From Gammaproteobacteria bacterium (GTDB lineage: Bacteria > Pseudomonadota > Gammaproteobacteria > Coxiellales > Coxiellaceae): a stretch of DNA of 64,000 nt. The position numbers and the translations under genes are program-made. Location of the stretch: NCBI GenBank assembly GCA_030425685.1, contig JAUIAD010000002.1, positions 124,001 to 188,000 on the forward strand, written 5' to 3'. Below the pieces are notes generated by a model. It was not told the DNA's origin and did not search any database. It saw nothing but the letters and a program-made list of their open reading frames with translations. Below are positions 36,715 to 46,537 of this stretch, one piece after another. Position 1 is the first letter of the stretch, and the number at the start of each line of letters is the position of its first letter.

Positions 36715-38595
36715 ATGCCGATTAAAAAATTTTTTACCACAGGGCGAGAGAACATATGGGGACAAATCCTTACAGCACTCCTCGCCGGCCTGTTAATCCT
36801 GCTATTTATGTACGTTATGGGAACGCTTATTAATAACCCAGACGAACCTCCTGTTGCCGGCCTAGCAGGCGGCATTGTATTTGCCATTTGCATCATTATC
36901 ATGAGCAGCCTGGTCAGTCGCCATTTTCACGGCATATGGAAATTGTTTTTTCTTGCTATAATTATTGCAAGTTCCGTACGCATTATCGCTGACACTTTAT
37001 TAATTCTATTTTTTTACATGCCCAATATTATCCATAACCCGTGGTACTATTACCCCTATCATATAATCCGCACATTTTTATTTCTTTCTCGTCCGATTTA
37101 TTGGACTATCTTTGTGACTATGGCAATACGCTATTCACGAGATGTAAAGTTTAAAATGGTGATACCTTCACTAATTACCACAATAGCAATATTGCTAGTG
37201 ATGGTAAAAATGGCCATTACCTTTTATCTGCAGTACAAACAACAAGACTTCTCAATTTGGTCGATTACGGGCGCAACTTATGATTTACTACTATTTGCAC
37301 TGCTTATCTACGCACTACCACTCGCCAAAAATAACACCATCACCCTGCTAATTATCAGCTATATTATAATGGTAATCGGCGACATCTTAGCAACAACCAA
37401 AGATTTTACGGTCAAACAGTATTTTAACCAAATTGTTGTCGCGCATGTTTTTTGGGTAACCGGCTTATGTTTGACAATCTATTGTTTATTTATGCTGCTC
37501 AAAAAGAGAAATCAAAATCCAAAAACCTGGTTTTATCGTATTGATAGCACGCATGCACAAATTGTTAATTGGGGGAACAGTATTGCTGCCCTGCTATTTT
37601 TACTCACCGGGATTAGTTATTTTATGTTTCCGCATCTTGTAAAAGCAATGCATGATGATTACTATATTAATGCCATTGTATTTGTCCCATTTATCACACT
37701 GCTTTCATTAATCACTTTATCTTTATCAAGACTATTTACTAGAGATTATCAAAAACTGGATCGCTATATCACCAAGCTTTCTAGTGAACCTGAGTCCTAT
37801 AGCAAAGATTCAACGCTCTATTTTTCTGAACTGGAAACATTAAGAAACTTCCTTAAAAAACAAATGGCGCTTATTGCCGAAAAAACGGCCTTTGAAAATA
37901 AGTTGTTTTTAAAAGCGGAGCAAATTTCGCAGAAAATACAGCAGCCGCTAAGAACATTATCAGAAACATCTGAGCACTTTACTATGCAATTAACAGATAA
38001 ACAACGACGCGTGCATCAAAATGCCTTAAATCGTATTAATGCCATCAGCAAAGATATATCCTCACTCAATGAAAGTGGCACCACGAATATTAGAGGACAT
38101 GCCGGCAAACAACAGAAAAAAGCTTATACCGTCGCAATTATTAAAGAGCTTATCCAAGAGAAGCAATTACAGTATCCATCATTTCAAATTACTATTAACA
38201 TCGACAGCCATGCTTCGCAGGCAATAAGCACTATCCCACAACATGATGTCTATCGCATCTTTGCTAACCTTATTGATAATGCTATCGAAGCTTCGAAAAA
38301 TACCACAAAGAAAGAAATTACTTGTAACATAGAATGCAATCCTGATGAAAAAAAAATAACAATAGCAATTGTAGACTCAGGCTGCGGCATGCGTAAGCAG
38401 CAAATTAGAGACATCCTCGCTAGAAAATCTCAATCAACTAAAGCTGGTGGTCATGGGATTGGCTTACGCTATGTAATTACCACACTAAATAAGTATTGTG
38501 GATATTGTCATATCACTTCAAAAATTAATATTGGCAGCTGTTTTAAGATCACACTACCGATAATCAAGCAAGCGTTTGGAGTAGATGATGACTAA
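36715..38595 (+). CDS. Membrane histidine-kinase-like protein lacking the phospho-acceptor His
   Basis: A 626-aa protein with about seven to nine TM helices in residues 15-340, then a dimerization region and an ATPase domain. The ATPase motifs are intact: N box FANLIDNAIEASKN, G1 IVDSGCGM and G2 GGHGIGL. In the dimerization helix, where H-D-x-R-x-P is expected, it reads QISQKIQQPLRTL, so the His is Gln406. It overlaps the next gene by 11 bases. The membrane part and linker are homologous to the next protein (IDSTHAQIVNWGNSIAALLF). It probably phosphorylates its partner in trans. Confidence 0.88.
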   Translation: MPIKKFFTTGRENIWGQILTALLAGLLILLFMYVMGTLINNPDEPPVAGLAGGIVFAICIIIMSSLVSRHFHGIWKLFFLAIIIASSVRIIADTLLILFFYMPNIIHNPWYYYPYHIIRTFLFLSRPIYWTIFVTMAIRYSRDVKFKMVIPSLITTIAILLVMVKMAITFYLQYKQQDFSIWSITGATYDLLLFALLIYALPLAKNNTITLLIISYIIMVIGDILATTKDFTVKQYFNQIVVAHVFWVTGLCLTIYCLFMLLKKRNQNPKTWFYRIDSTHAQIVNWGNSIAALLFLLTGISYFMFPHLVKAMHDDYYINAIVFVPFITLLSLITLSLSRLFTRDYQKLDRYITKLSSEPESYSKDSTLYFSELETLRNFLKKQMALIAEKTAFENKLFLKAEQISQKIQQPLRTLSETSEHFTMQLTDKQRRVHQNALNRINAISKDISSLNESGTTNIRGHAGKQQKKAYTVAIIKELIQEKQLQYPSFQITINIDSHASQAISTIPQHDVYRIFANLIDNAIEASKNTTKKEITCNIECNPDEKKITIAIVDSGCGMRKQQIRDILARKSQSTKAGGHGIGLRYVITTLNKYCGYCHITSKINIGSCFKITLPIIKQAFGVDDD

Positions 38596-40750
38596 AAATC
38601 CACTCTTAAAACACACCGCGATATTGGTACTAGCAGCATTGGCTTACACGCTACTTTTAAACTTTTCTTTAAGCAAACAAACATTTTTCGCCACATCGGC
38701 ACCTATCGTTCATCAAACTATCCTTCTAATAGCTACCTTATTATTTTCTATATTATGTTTTCGCCAAGCTCGCAGACTCTTATTCTCTTGGCGCAATATC
38801 TTTATTTTTCTATCCTTATCCGCATTTTTAAAAGCTATCTTCCATCTATTCTTAATTCTTTATCTTATTCAACCAGGCACTTTAAGATTTAGCAACAAAA
38901 TTATTTATCAATTTTTAGGAGTGCTAGCTTATTTTCTTGAACTAGCCGCCTGGCTTTCACTAGCACGCTACTTATTGCTGCGTTCAAAAACAAAATGGCG
39001 CAAGTGGGCACCTTTTCTGCCTGCTTTATTTACTTTGCTACTAACTATTATTTTACTCCTAGTATTTCATAAACATCATATATTCTTCTCAACGTTTAAT
39101 GACTGGCTGGCATTTTCTATATCAACTGATATTTTCGTCTTTATAGCGATAATCTTCTGTTTCCCGATGCTTAAAAATGTATATCTTATTCTGCTCGCGG
39201 AAGGCTTTATTCTTATTATCATCGCCGAGCTGTTTAAACTTAATTTGCAAAGTACACAACACCTACTTTACCTGAACAGCTATATCAATTTCTTTACTGT
39301 ATTAGGCTACTTAATTCTTATTTATGCAGCCTATCAATTCTACCAAGAACAACAGCACAAAGAGCAGCAATGGCTCTATGCTATCAATAGCACTAGAGCG
39401 CAAATTTTATATTGGGGTATGAGTATTTCATCCCTGCTCTTCTTTCTAATTTGCCTGCACGCCGCCGTGTTTTCAAAGAACCCAGGATTTATTAACAACC
39501 TCTTCAATATTAATATTCGTATATTAATCCCCTTTATCAGCCTGTTTTTCTCCTTAAGCCTTCTTTTTACACGCCTTTTTGTCAATGACTTTAATACCAT
39601 TAAGATTTTAAGTCGACGACATGTCACGGAAGCTAAGCCTGGTAAAAAAAATAGGGTAATTCACTTTTATGAACTTAGAAAGTTCTCATCTTTTCTACAA
39701 CAAAAAATAAAAGTCACCCTACAAAAGACAAAAACTAGAAAAAATCTTTTTATTAAATCCGGTCAAGCGGCTCATGATCTTCGCACACCACTGACAATAC
39801 TAACCATGATGTCAACCAAAGCTTCTACGCTATTAAGCGAAACACAGTGGGAAAGATACAACCAATCTATTGCCAGCATTAGAAAAACAATCATTGAACT
39901 TCTCGAGCTACAAGACCTTGCCAGCGAACAAAGTAGCACAACCCTATTGAAGCAAACACACTACAAATATATCTCACTTTTTGTATTGGACTTTATTGAA
40001 CTGCATGCTGCCAAGCATCCACAAGTAAAGCTGTTACTATCAGCTAAGCAAAATAACGCTTGGTTCTGTTTAAGTACTATTGATTCACAAATTTTTCTTA
40101 ACTTGTTAAATCAGGTGACCGGCGCCTTGATTGCAGCAAAAAATAAAGGCAACGACATCCATATTCAGCTTAATACAAAACCTCAGTGCAACTCAACTAG
40201 CTGCCAATTAATCATCAACACTGCTTTACTACAAACTTTCGACCAAGATGCTTTGTTGATTCAAATCAAAGAAGACTTACTTCGCTGCAAAGCAAACGTT
40301 AATATTGTAAAAAACAATACGAATAACACGACCATTTTATTAAATATTCCTCAAATGGCTCAAGCACCAACCTGGTGGATTAATTCGATCACCCTACCAA
40401 AATTTGGTAATATTATTATTTTTGATGATGACCCTCTTTGCCATCAGCAGTGGGATCATGCACTTGAACATTTTCTTTCGCAACATCCTGATACCAAAGT
40501 TAAACATTGCTTTAATGAAAGTGAATTTTTATCTGAATTAAAGACAGACAAAGCTAAGTATTTTTTAATGGATTATGATATTCATGCTGCCGATAAAACT
40601 GGTCTTGAATATATTGACGAACACCACCTACAACATTGCGCCACATTAACGACAAATCACTATTACCACCCTGAAATTCAGGCTCAATGTGAAGAAAAAT
40701 TAGTGGCATTATTACCAAAGCCACTGATCTCACATGTTCACTGCAAGTAA
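38585..40750 (+). CDS. Membrane sensor with kinase His, degenerate ATPase and a C-terminal receiver
   Basis: A 721-aa paralogue of the preceding protein (INSTRAQILYWGMSISSLLF). It has the TM sensor (about 1-340), then an intact phospho-acceptor motif AAHDLRTPLTIL (His397). In the region that should be the ATPase domain, the N box and both G boxes are missing (NLLNQVTGALIAAK, no D-x-G-x-G). The C-terminal 130 residues form a receiver-like domain (IIIFDDDPLCHQQW, FLMDYDIH with the probable phospho-Asp, LLPKP). GGAG precedes the start ATG pair. It looks like a phosphotransfer hub dependent on its neighbour for ATP. Confidence 0.88.
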   Translation: MMTKNPLLKHTAILVLAALAYTLLLNFSLSKQTFFATSAPIVHQTILLIATLLFSILCFRQARRLLFSWRNIFIFLSLSAFLKAIFHLFLILYLIQPGTLRFSNKIIYQFLGVLAYFLELAAWLSLARYLLLRSKTKWRKWAPFLPALFTLLLTIILLLVFHKHHIFFSTFNDWLAFSISTDIFVFIAIIFCFPMLKNVYLILLAEGFILIIIAELFKLNLQSTQHLLYLNSYINFFTVLGYLILIYAAYQFYQEQQHKEQQWLYAINSTRAQILYWGMSISSLLFFLICLHAAVFSKNPGFINNLFNINIRILIPFISLFFSLSLLFTRLFVNDFNTIKILSRRHVTEAKPGKKNRVIHFYELRKFSSFLQQKIKVTLQKTKTRKNLFIKSGQAAHDLRTPLTILTMMSTKASTLLSETQWERYNQSIASIRKTIIELLELQDLASEQSSTTLLKQTHYKYISLFVLDFIELHAAKHPQVKLLLSAKQNNAWFCLSTIDSQIFLNLLNQVTGALIAAKNKGNDIHIQLNTKPQCNSTSCQLIINTALLQTFDQDALLIQIKEDLLRCKANVNIVKNNTNNTTILLNIPQMAQAPTWWINSITLPKFGNIIIFDDDPLCHQQWDHALEHFLSQHPDTKVKHCFNESEFLSELKTDKAKYFLMDYDIHAADKTGLEYIDEHHLQHCATLTTNHYYHPEIQAQCEEKLVALLPKPLISHVHCK

Positions 40751-41187
40751 AACATATACAGTCAGCACTCACCAATACCCTTCCTTATAACAATTTTTTT
40801 TAACACTTATTTTGTCGACCAGTAGCTCTGTTAGGAAGATACAAACTTTACCCCTATAACACTACCTTCTTTACCACTGCATAAATTAATCTTAACAAAT
40901 ATATATTGAAACTTATGGAGGATATATCGCTAAAGCTTCCTGAAATAACAACGCCAAGCGTTTCCAAGGGGAGTTGTTATACTCCATTTTGCTAACAGAC
41001 AGATTCTACGAGTGAAAAAATTCAATTAATTTTGTGTTAACTTGTTATATTTTCTTACATCAGCTACTCTGAAATATTGAACAGAGAAAAGCTGGAAATA
41101 TACTATTATTTTCTCTTTGATAACTTTAATCATTTTCAAGCACTAAATTGTGCTTGCCTATAATTAATTTTTACCCAGGAGAATATA
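40751..41187. other. AT-rich intergenic stretch before the CaaX gene
   Basis: These 437 bases hold no supported gene. A TATAAT at 41159-41164, 24 bases before the ATG of the next gene, may be its -10 box; no good -35 is seen. The high AT content could also reflect control by a global regulator. Confidence 0.45.
41159..41164 (+). promoter_or_regulatory. Possible -10 box of the CaaX gene
   Basis: TATAAT stands 24 bases before the start codon, preceded by a TG-like context but no convincing -35. Weak support only. Confidence 0.3.
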
Positions 41188-42252
41188 ATGCGAAATGGCG
41201 TTATAGTGTTAGACTTAAGAGGCACTTTATTTTTTGATGGCCTTAAAGATACAACAAAAAAATCAAATGAACCCATCAACCTTGCAGAATATTTTACCCA
41301 AGGTGTAGATCCTTATGAAAACCCAAGTCGCTTTCAAAACTATGGGTATTTCGTTACCGGTGGAGCTAAAACCGTTGCGCAAATTAACCAACTTAGAGAG
41401 AATGGGTATTATATTGCTATTGCAACGGGTGATGGAGACTTAATGCTTGATGAAATCCAAAAAGGTTTGCAAGATAACGGCATTACTGTTGACCTGATTT
41501 ATAACTGGTGCCGATTAGCAGAAGATAAAGCCATTACAACTTCACATAAAGATTATACCGCACAACTAGAGCATGTTAAAAAAGCTAAACACAACGATAT
41601 TACCAAGCAAAAAATATCAGACCAGGCAGTCAGTCAATATGCACTTGCACAAATAGCACATCAACGATATAGAAAACCTGATTTTTACGCGCATATCGCC
41701 GAAAAAGCTGGGGTAACAAATTACGATGATATTTATATTTTTGATGATGCCTTTGCATCTAAAAATAATTCCAGCGGATCAACAATGCTGGCGTACGCTA
41801 AAGAAAAAGGCTTTAAAAACTTATATACCGTTGAAGATACACAACCTGATGCCTTACAAGGTCCGCTCGACGAAATCTTAGCAAAAAACGAAGCTAAGCA
41901 AACAATTGGGCAAGCAAGCTTAGATGCAAAGCAAGAAGCTGCTTATATGCCTGCAAGCTCCCTAGCAGACGACTTTAAGTGTCATATCTCATTACTATTA
42001 AAACCTGAACGCTTACAAGCCCGCCAACAGTTAAACCGACCTGATTTAACTACTAGCGAGCACTGGGATTTACTCTCAGATCAAAGGAAAGAAGAAATTT
42101 ATACCCACTATCAATCTACCCTAACCAACAATGTTAATGCGGCCGGCAATAGCAGCAGCCTATTTCCTCTGGCACAACAACAGCAAACGGGAACTGCTCA
42201 AGCAGAGCAACAAGCTGAAGTGGATGAAAAATCAAAATGCGTTATAGCTTAG
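41188..42252 (+). CDS. HAD-like protein ending in a CaaX box, effector candidate
   Basis: A 354-aa soluble protein behind CAGGAG. The first half resembles a HAD phosphatase: VIVLDLRGTLFF (motif I, with Arg replacing the second Asp), IAIATGDGD (motif II Thr), and YIFDDAF (motif IV Asp pair). Motif I lacks the general acid, so activity is doubtful. The C-terminus is polar and Gln-rich and ends KSKCVIA. CVIA is a perfect CaaX box (Cys, two aliphatics, Ala), which host farnesyltransferase could modify. Legionella effectors such as AnkB use such boxes for membrane anchoring. No such enzyme exists in bacteria, so this points to a host role. Confidence 0.82.
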   Translation: MRNGVIVLDLRGTLFFDGLKDTTKKSNEPINLAEYFTQGVDPYENPSRFQNYGYFVTGGAKTVAQINQLRENGYYIAIATGDGDLMLDEIQKGLQDNGITVDLIYNWCRLAEDKAITTSHKDYTAQLEHVKKAKHNDITKQKISDQAVSQYALAQIAHQRYRKPDFYAHIAEKAGVTNYDDIYIFDDAFASKNNSSGSTMLAYAKEKGFKNLYTVEDTQPDALQGPLDEILAKNEAKQTIGQASLDAKQEAAYMPASSLADDFKCHISLLLKPERLQARQQLNRPDLTTSEHWDLLSDQRKEEIYTHYQSTLTNNVNAAGNSSSLFPLAQQQQTGTAQAEQQAEVDEKSKCVIA

Positions 42253-42358
42253 TTTAAAAAATATAAATGACGCAAGTAGCTCAAACTTAATCTGACAACG
42301 TGCTGACAATCAAACGCCTGACCAGCCAAGTCTGAGCTACTTCTAACTAATGAAATGT

Positions 42359-43342
42359 CTATTGCCCACTTAGATCTTTAAAAACAGGCCCAGCAAAATC
42401 CGTTGCAATCCAATCAAGGCTAGTGCCTTGCAATAACTTAACAACTAAACCCGGGCGATCTTCATGCCCCCACAGCCAGGCAAACGTTTCCCAGGGCTTT
42501 GCTCTATTAAGCTCAGCCAACTGTTTTAGCGTCTCGTTAAACGTAGCGATTTTATTTTCTTTTAAATTATATTCGAACCCAACACCCGTTACTAAACCAC
42601 TAGTTGTTGCTAATTGTTGATTTAACCAATTTGCTATATCTCTTGATTGATTAGCATCAATATAGGTGTAGCCCAGCTTTCTATCGTTTTCTCTCTCTTG
42701 CGCCGAGGGTCGATAGGTAGGCGTCGCCTGGCATAATAACCATAACGCACCACTGGCTCTGCCACCCAAAGCCGCATTTGTAGCCATGACCAGTTCACGA
42801 TTAAAGCCTATAATAACAATATTACTGGCATCAAAACCTGCATCTCTGACGGTTTCAGCAATTAATCTTGGCATATCCTTGGCGACACCAGCCCATTGAT
42901 GATTTTCACTGTAATACGTTCCTTTAACCTCAATAAATATTTTTGCACCCGGATATTGCTTTACAAGGCGCAACAACTCTTTCAAGGTCATAATTGGTAC
43001 CTCACGAAAACCCACCGCGGTTTTCGTCTTGGTTCTCGCATACTTTAACAAGTCAGTATGCTTCCACCGGTAAATCGGTAGTTTTTTTAACTCCTCAAGC
43101 TGTGCAGCCGAACAGTCCTTATGCGCCTTAACCGAGCCAATATGTTCCAAGGTTTCATCGTGAAAGACAACAATCTCATTATCAATTGTCGGAAAGACAT
43201 CACACTCTACTGCTTTAACCCCGATACTACCTAAAGCGTAGGTAAATGCTTCTTCTGAATTTTGAATACGAGACTCATACCCTGGAACATCCCGCGGCGA
43301 TCCACGGTGGGCAACGATGCGATCTTTGTCTGATTTTGGCAT
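42359..43342 (-). CDS. Glycerophosphodiester phosphodiesterase family protein
   Basis: A 327-aa GDPD protein, an enzyme family that cleaves glycerophosphodiesters to glycerol 3-phosphate and an alcohol. Motifs are IVAHRGS at the N-terminus, SEEAFTYALGSIGVKAVECD (catalytic Glu and metal Asp), and VVFHDETL (second His), all in TIM-barrel order. There is no signal peptide, so it is cytosolic or exported by another route. The C-terminal end (LDWIATDFAG) fits the family. It is larger than the common 250-aa form. Confidence 0.88.
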   Translation of the reverse strand: MPKSDKDRIVAHRGSPRDVPGYESRIQNSEEAFTYALGSIGVKAVECDVFPTIDNEIVVFHDETLEHIGSVKAHKDCSAAQLEELKKLPIYRWKHTDLLKYARTKTKTAVGFREVPIMTLKELLRLVKQYPGAKIFIEVKGTYYSENHQWAGVAKDMPRLIAETVRDAGFDASNIVIIGFNRELVMATNAALGGRASGALWLLCQATPTYRPSAQERENDRKLGYTYIDANQSRDIANWLNQQLATTSGLVTGVGFEYNLKENKIATFNETLKQLAELNRAKPWETFAWLWGHEDRPGLVVKLLQGTSLDWIATDFAGPVFKDLSGQ

Positions 43343-43389
43343 TACATTACTCTCGCAAAAAACTAATGGTACAATTAATGTAACTACTC

Positions 43390-43500
43390 ACCACTATTGT
43401 CATCCAGCGCTTGGCGCAGGATCGGCACGTAACAACATTGCATCAGCACGCAAAGCGCGCTTTGGTTCCGGCTTTTGCCGATATGACGTATGTGTAGTCA
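43390..43500. repeat. Degenerate dispersed repeat (gtcatccagcgcttggcgca type)
   Basis: The sequence resembles the widespread gtcatccnngcgcttgncg intergenic palindromes, with a cousin at 55355-55388. It lies between a gene on the minus strand and the histidine kinase 3' end. It contains no gene. Confidence 0.4.
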
Positions 43501-43599
43501 TCTATTAATAATATAACTTGAATTTGAAATTTCGCACGGAAACTATTTATTTAAAATTAACTAGTTAGCAGCGACATCTATTCAGCCTCAGAGAAGTAA

Positions 43600-44895
43600 C
43601 TATAAAAGCCCCAAAGAAATCACCACCCTTAGCCCACTCTGCTTCTTGCGGTTTTCAATGGTTAAATTACCTCGATGCAATTCTACAATCTTTTTCGCAA
43701 TCGCCAGACCCAGGCCTGCCCCCTTGCGATGACGAGAGAGCTGCTGAAAAGGTTTAAAAAGGCGATCCATCTCCTCTTCAGGAATGCCCGGACCATCATC
43801 TTCAATAATGATTTCAACAAACTTACCATGCTTTTTTAAGTAGAGATCAACATGCGTGGCAAACTTGATGGCATTTTCAATAAAATTGACCACTGTACGA
43901 TGCAATAAAGCAGGATCTCCATTTACCAACATAATATTTTCCGGCAGATGAAAAATGACAGCTTGATTATTTACAAAATAATTATCATAAAGTCTTTTTA
44001 AACTACTAGTAAGGTCAAACTTTTCCTCATTCATTGTTACCGCAGCACCCTTACCAATCGTTAAGGATGATTCAATAACCGTCTGAATAAAATTTATTTC
44101 TTTAAAAATACCAGCACGCAGCTTTTCATTTTTTATATCATCTGCTTGTAAGCGCAATTTAAGAATGGGGGTATTAATATCGTGCGCCAAAGAGGTTAGC
44201 ATCAATGTTTTTTGTGAAAACATCTCGTCAATTTTATTTTTAAGCTCTACTATTTTCTCATCATGCTCATCACCATCAACCTTCGATGACTTTTTCTCTC
44301 CAGAGGGATCAATTGCGGTAACAAGCGTATCAACAACATTACGCTGATACATTAAAAAATAAAAATACAGTAAGCCAGCGACAATGATGGAAGGAAAAAC
44401 CACCCCAGTAAAAAGCATCACCAACGCAGCGGGATGATTAATGGATTTACGCAGCGGTGATGTAATAGTAATCCACAACATACTATTATTTAGCTGCACA
44501 GATAGTGTAACACGTTTTTCTCGATCAAGCTGATGATCAATACGACTGATAGTATCCTTATCGACAAAACCGTGACGACCAATCAATATACTGTGTTTTG
44601 GCTTTTTATAAGAGGCATCAAGCTGAATAGATGAGAAAAGTGCCTCTATCTTTTCTTTTTCAGCTTTAACGTAACTTGTCGTTACCTGCTTATCCTCATC
44701 CGCAATCACAAAGTTTTTTAAAATTGTTTGCGCCTCAACAACCGTATTTTTTTTTGAGGATGCCTCCAAATTTTGAAACAATAAGATAACCGTGGTAGCA
44801 ATAAAAACGAAATGAACAATAATCAGAACAATAATGATCGGACGAAAGTGAGTAAATATTCCTTTTAGCACATGCCCTCTTGTGCGCTTAGTCAT
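43600..44895 (-). CDS. Sensor histidine kinase
   Basis: 431 aa with a TM at about 18-40, a periplasmic region, a second TM at about 150-180, then HisKA (SLAHDINTPILKLRLQ, complete His) and HATPase (NFIENAIKFATH, EDDGPGIP, GAGLGLAIAKKIVE). All boxes are complete, in contrast to the kinase pair at 36.7-40.7 kb. I choose the ATG at 44895, eight bases inside the 3' end of the response regulator gene; the frame opens three codons earlier with GTG. Confidence 0.95.
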   Translation of the reverse strand: MTKRTRGHVLKGIFTHFRPIIIVLIIVHFVFIATTVILLFQNLEASSKKNTVVEAQTILKNFVIADEDKQVTTSYVKAEKEKIEALFSSIQLDASYKKPKHSILIGRHGFVDKDTISRIDHQLDREKRVTLSVQLNNSMLWITITSPLRKSINHPAALVMLFTGVVFPSIIVAGLLYFYFLMYQRNVVDTLVTAIDPSGEKKSSKVDGDEHDEKIVELKNKIDEMFSQKTLMLTSLAHDINTPILKLRLQADDIKNEKLRAGIFKEINFIQTVIESSLTIGKGAAVTMNEEKFDLTSSLKRLYDNYFVNNQAVIFHLPENIMLVNGDPALLHRTVVNFIENAIKFATHVDLYLKKHGKFVEIIIEDDGPGIPEEEMDRLFKPFQQLSRHRKGAGLGLAIAKKIVELHRGNLTIENRKKQSGLRVVISLGLL

Positions 44896-45610
44896 AATCA
44901 ACACCAGATTTTAATTGATAACCTTTATTGCGTACTGTTTTTATTAAATTACATTTGCTATATATTTTTTTCATTTTATTGCGCAGCCGTGAAATAATAA
45001 TATCAACAGCGCGATAGAATGGATCTTTACTGACAATACCCAGGCGGCGACCAATAATATCGCGCGCTATGGTTTCAGAGGAGTGCTCTAATAGCAATAT
45101 CAAGACATTCACCTCGCTTTCAGTGAGAAAGATAGATGTTTTATCAGGCGAGGTTAGTTTTGCTTCGCTGGGCTTAAAGCGCCAACCTGAAAAAGTAGCT
45201 AGTTTAAAGGAAGCGACAATATTCGAACCTTTTGTCGCTTGCTTATCTTCTTTTCGTAGAATTGCTTTTATCTTTGCCAAGATAACGGGTAAACCAGTTG
45301 TTTTTTGAATATAGTCATCTGCACCCGACTCTAGCCCAATGATATAGTCTTGCTCCTCAGTTGAAGCGGTTAATAAAAGAATGGGCGTTGTCGTTAAACG
45401 ACGGATAGATTTACATAAGTCAGCACCAAAGATATCAGGTAATACCAAATCAAGAATAATAATATCAAAGCGTTCATCCTTAATCGCTGCTAATGCTGCC
45501 TTACCACTATCTGCAGTCTTGACCGCAAAGGCATACTTTAATAAAAAGCCCTCTAACAGCTTAAGTATGTCAGGATCATCATCAACGATCAGTACGCTTT
45601 TCTTATCCAT
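44888..45610 (-). CDS. OmpR/PhoB-family response regulator
   Basis: A 240-aa protein. Receiver: LIVDDDPDIL, FDIIILDLVLPD (phospho-Asp) and Thr/Lys switch residues. The effector is a winged helix ending TVRNKGYQLKS. It overlaps its kinase partner, so the pair forms one operon. GGAAG precedes the ATG. Confidence 0.95.
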   Translation of the reverse strand: MDKKSVLIVDDDPDILKLLEGFLLKYAFAVKTADSGKAALAAIKDERFDIIILDLVLPDIFGADLCKSIRRLTTTPILLLTASTEEQDYIIGLESGADDYIQKTTGLPVILAKIKAILRKEDKQATKGSNIVASFKLATFSGWRFKPSEAKLTSPDKTSIFLTESEVNVLILLLEHSSETIARDIIGRRLGIVSKDPFYRAVDIIISRLRNKMKKIYSKCNLIKTVRNKGYQLKSGVDYD

Positions 45611-45730
45611 CTAACTTCCAGCAATCTGATATCAGTCAACTTGAATTACACTTCTGTTAACACTATCAGTATAGCAAGCTTTTAAGTGTATTTCCTGGCG
45701 CGAAAAACACTGTATTTATAGGGCAGAAGG

Positions 45731-46513
45731 TCATACAAGCCATTCAGCATGCATTACCGTAACGGCATTACCAGTAATGTGAACGCGATTATCATGCACC
45801 ACTAGCAACAACTCACCACCTCGTTGTGAGGCTTGATAAGCACGCAACGTATTCTTACCAAGTTTTTTCTGCCAGTACTCAGCTAATTTACAATGAGCAG
45901 AACCTGTCACAGGATCCTCATCTACACCTACGCGAGGCGCAAAAAAGCGCGAGATAAAATCATACGCTTTATCAGCTGCTGCCGTTACAATCACACCACG
46001 ACAATCAATGGATTTAATCTTTTCGATATCAACATCCAACTGACGAACCATATCTTCATGACGTAACTCAACAATAATATCATCGTAAGCTTGCTGCACA
46101 GCAACAACGTCTAGCAACAATATTTCTTCGAATACATTTTTTTCTATCTCTGGGCCTGTTTTCTGTAATGGAAAATCTAAGGTTATACCAGAATCATTTT
46201 TATAAACTAACAACTCTCCACTTAGGGAATTAAATGTTATCATATCACCCTGAATACGACCTTCCTGAAATAATATATGCGATGCTGCTAGAGTAGCATG
46301 CCCACATAATTTAACTTCAACCTTAGGGGTAAACCAACGAATATGAAATACATCCGTTTGCAAGCACTTAACAAACGCCGTTTCTGACAAATTAATTTCC
46401 GCTGCCATACGTTGACAATCATTATCAGCAGGAAACTCATCGACAATCACAACACCAGCGGGATTGCCATGGTAAGGCTTTTTAGTAAAAGCATCTACGG
46501 TCCAAATTTTCAT
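45731..46513 (-). CDS. PhzF-family isomerase
   Basis: A 260-aa protein of the PhzF/diaminopimelate-epimerase-fold family. Motifs are the N-terminal VDAFTKKPYHGNPAGVV, the catalytic Glu region NLSETAFV, the CGHATLAASH motif, and the C-terminal DEDPVTGSAHCKLAEYW. Such enzymes isomerize small metabolites; the name comes from phenazine synthesis, but most members have other substrates. GAGGTTAAT precedes the ATG. Confidence 0.92.
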   Translation of the reverse strand: MKIWTVDAFTKKPYHGNPAGVVIVDEFPADNDCQRMAAEINLSETAFVKCLQTDVFHIRWFTPKVEVKLCGHATLAASHILFQEGRIQGDMITFNSLSGELLVYKNDSGITLDFPLQKTGPEIEKNVFEEILLLDVVAVQQAYDDIIVELRHEDMVRQLDVDIEKIKSIDCRGVIVTAAADKAYDFISRFFAPRVGVDEDPVTGSAHCKLAEYWQKKLGKNTLRAYQASQRGGELLLVVHDNRVHITGNAVTVMHAEWLV

Positions 46514-46537
46514 ATTAACCTCAACTAGAAAAAAAGC

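Noticed and set aside
40915..40995. 26-codon frame starting ATGGAGGATATATCG
   Set aside because: No ribosome site and no features in the product.
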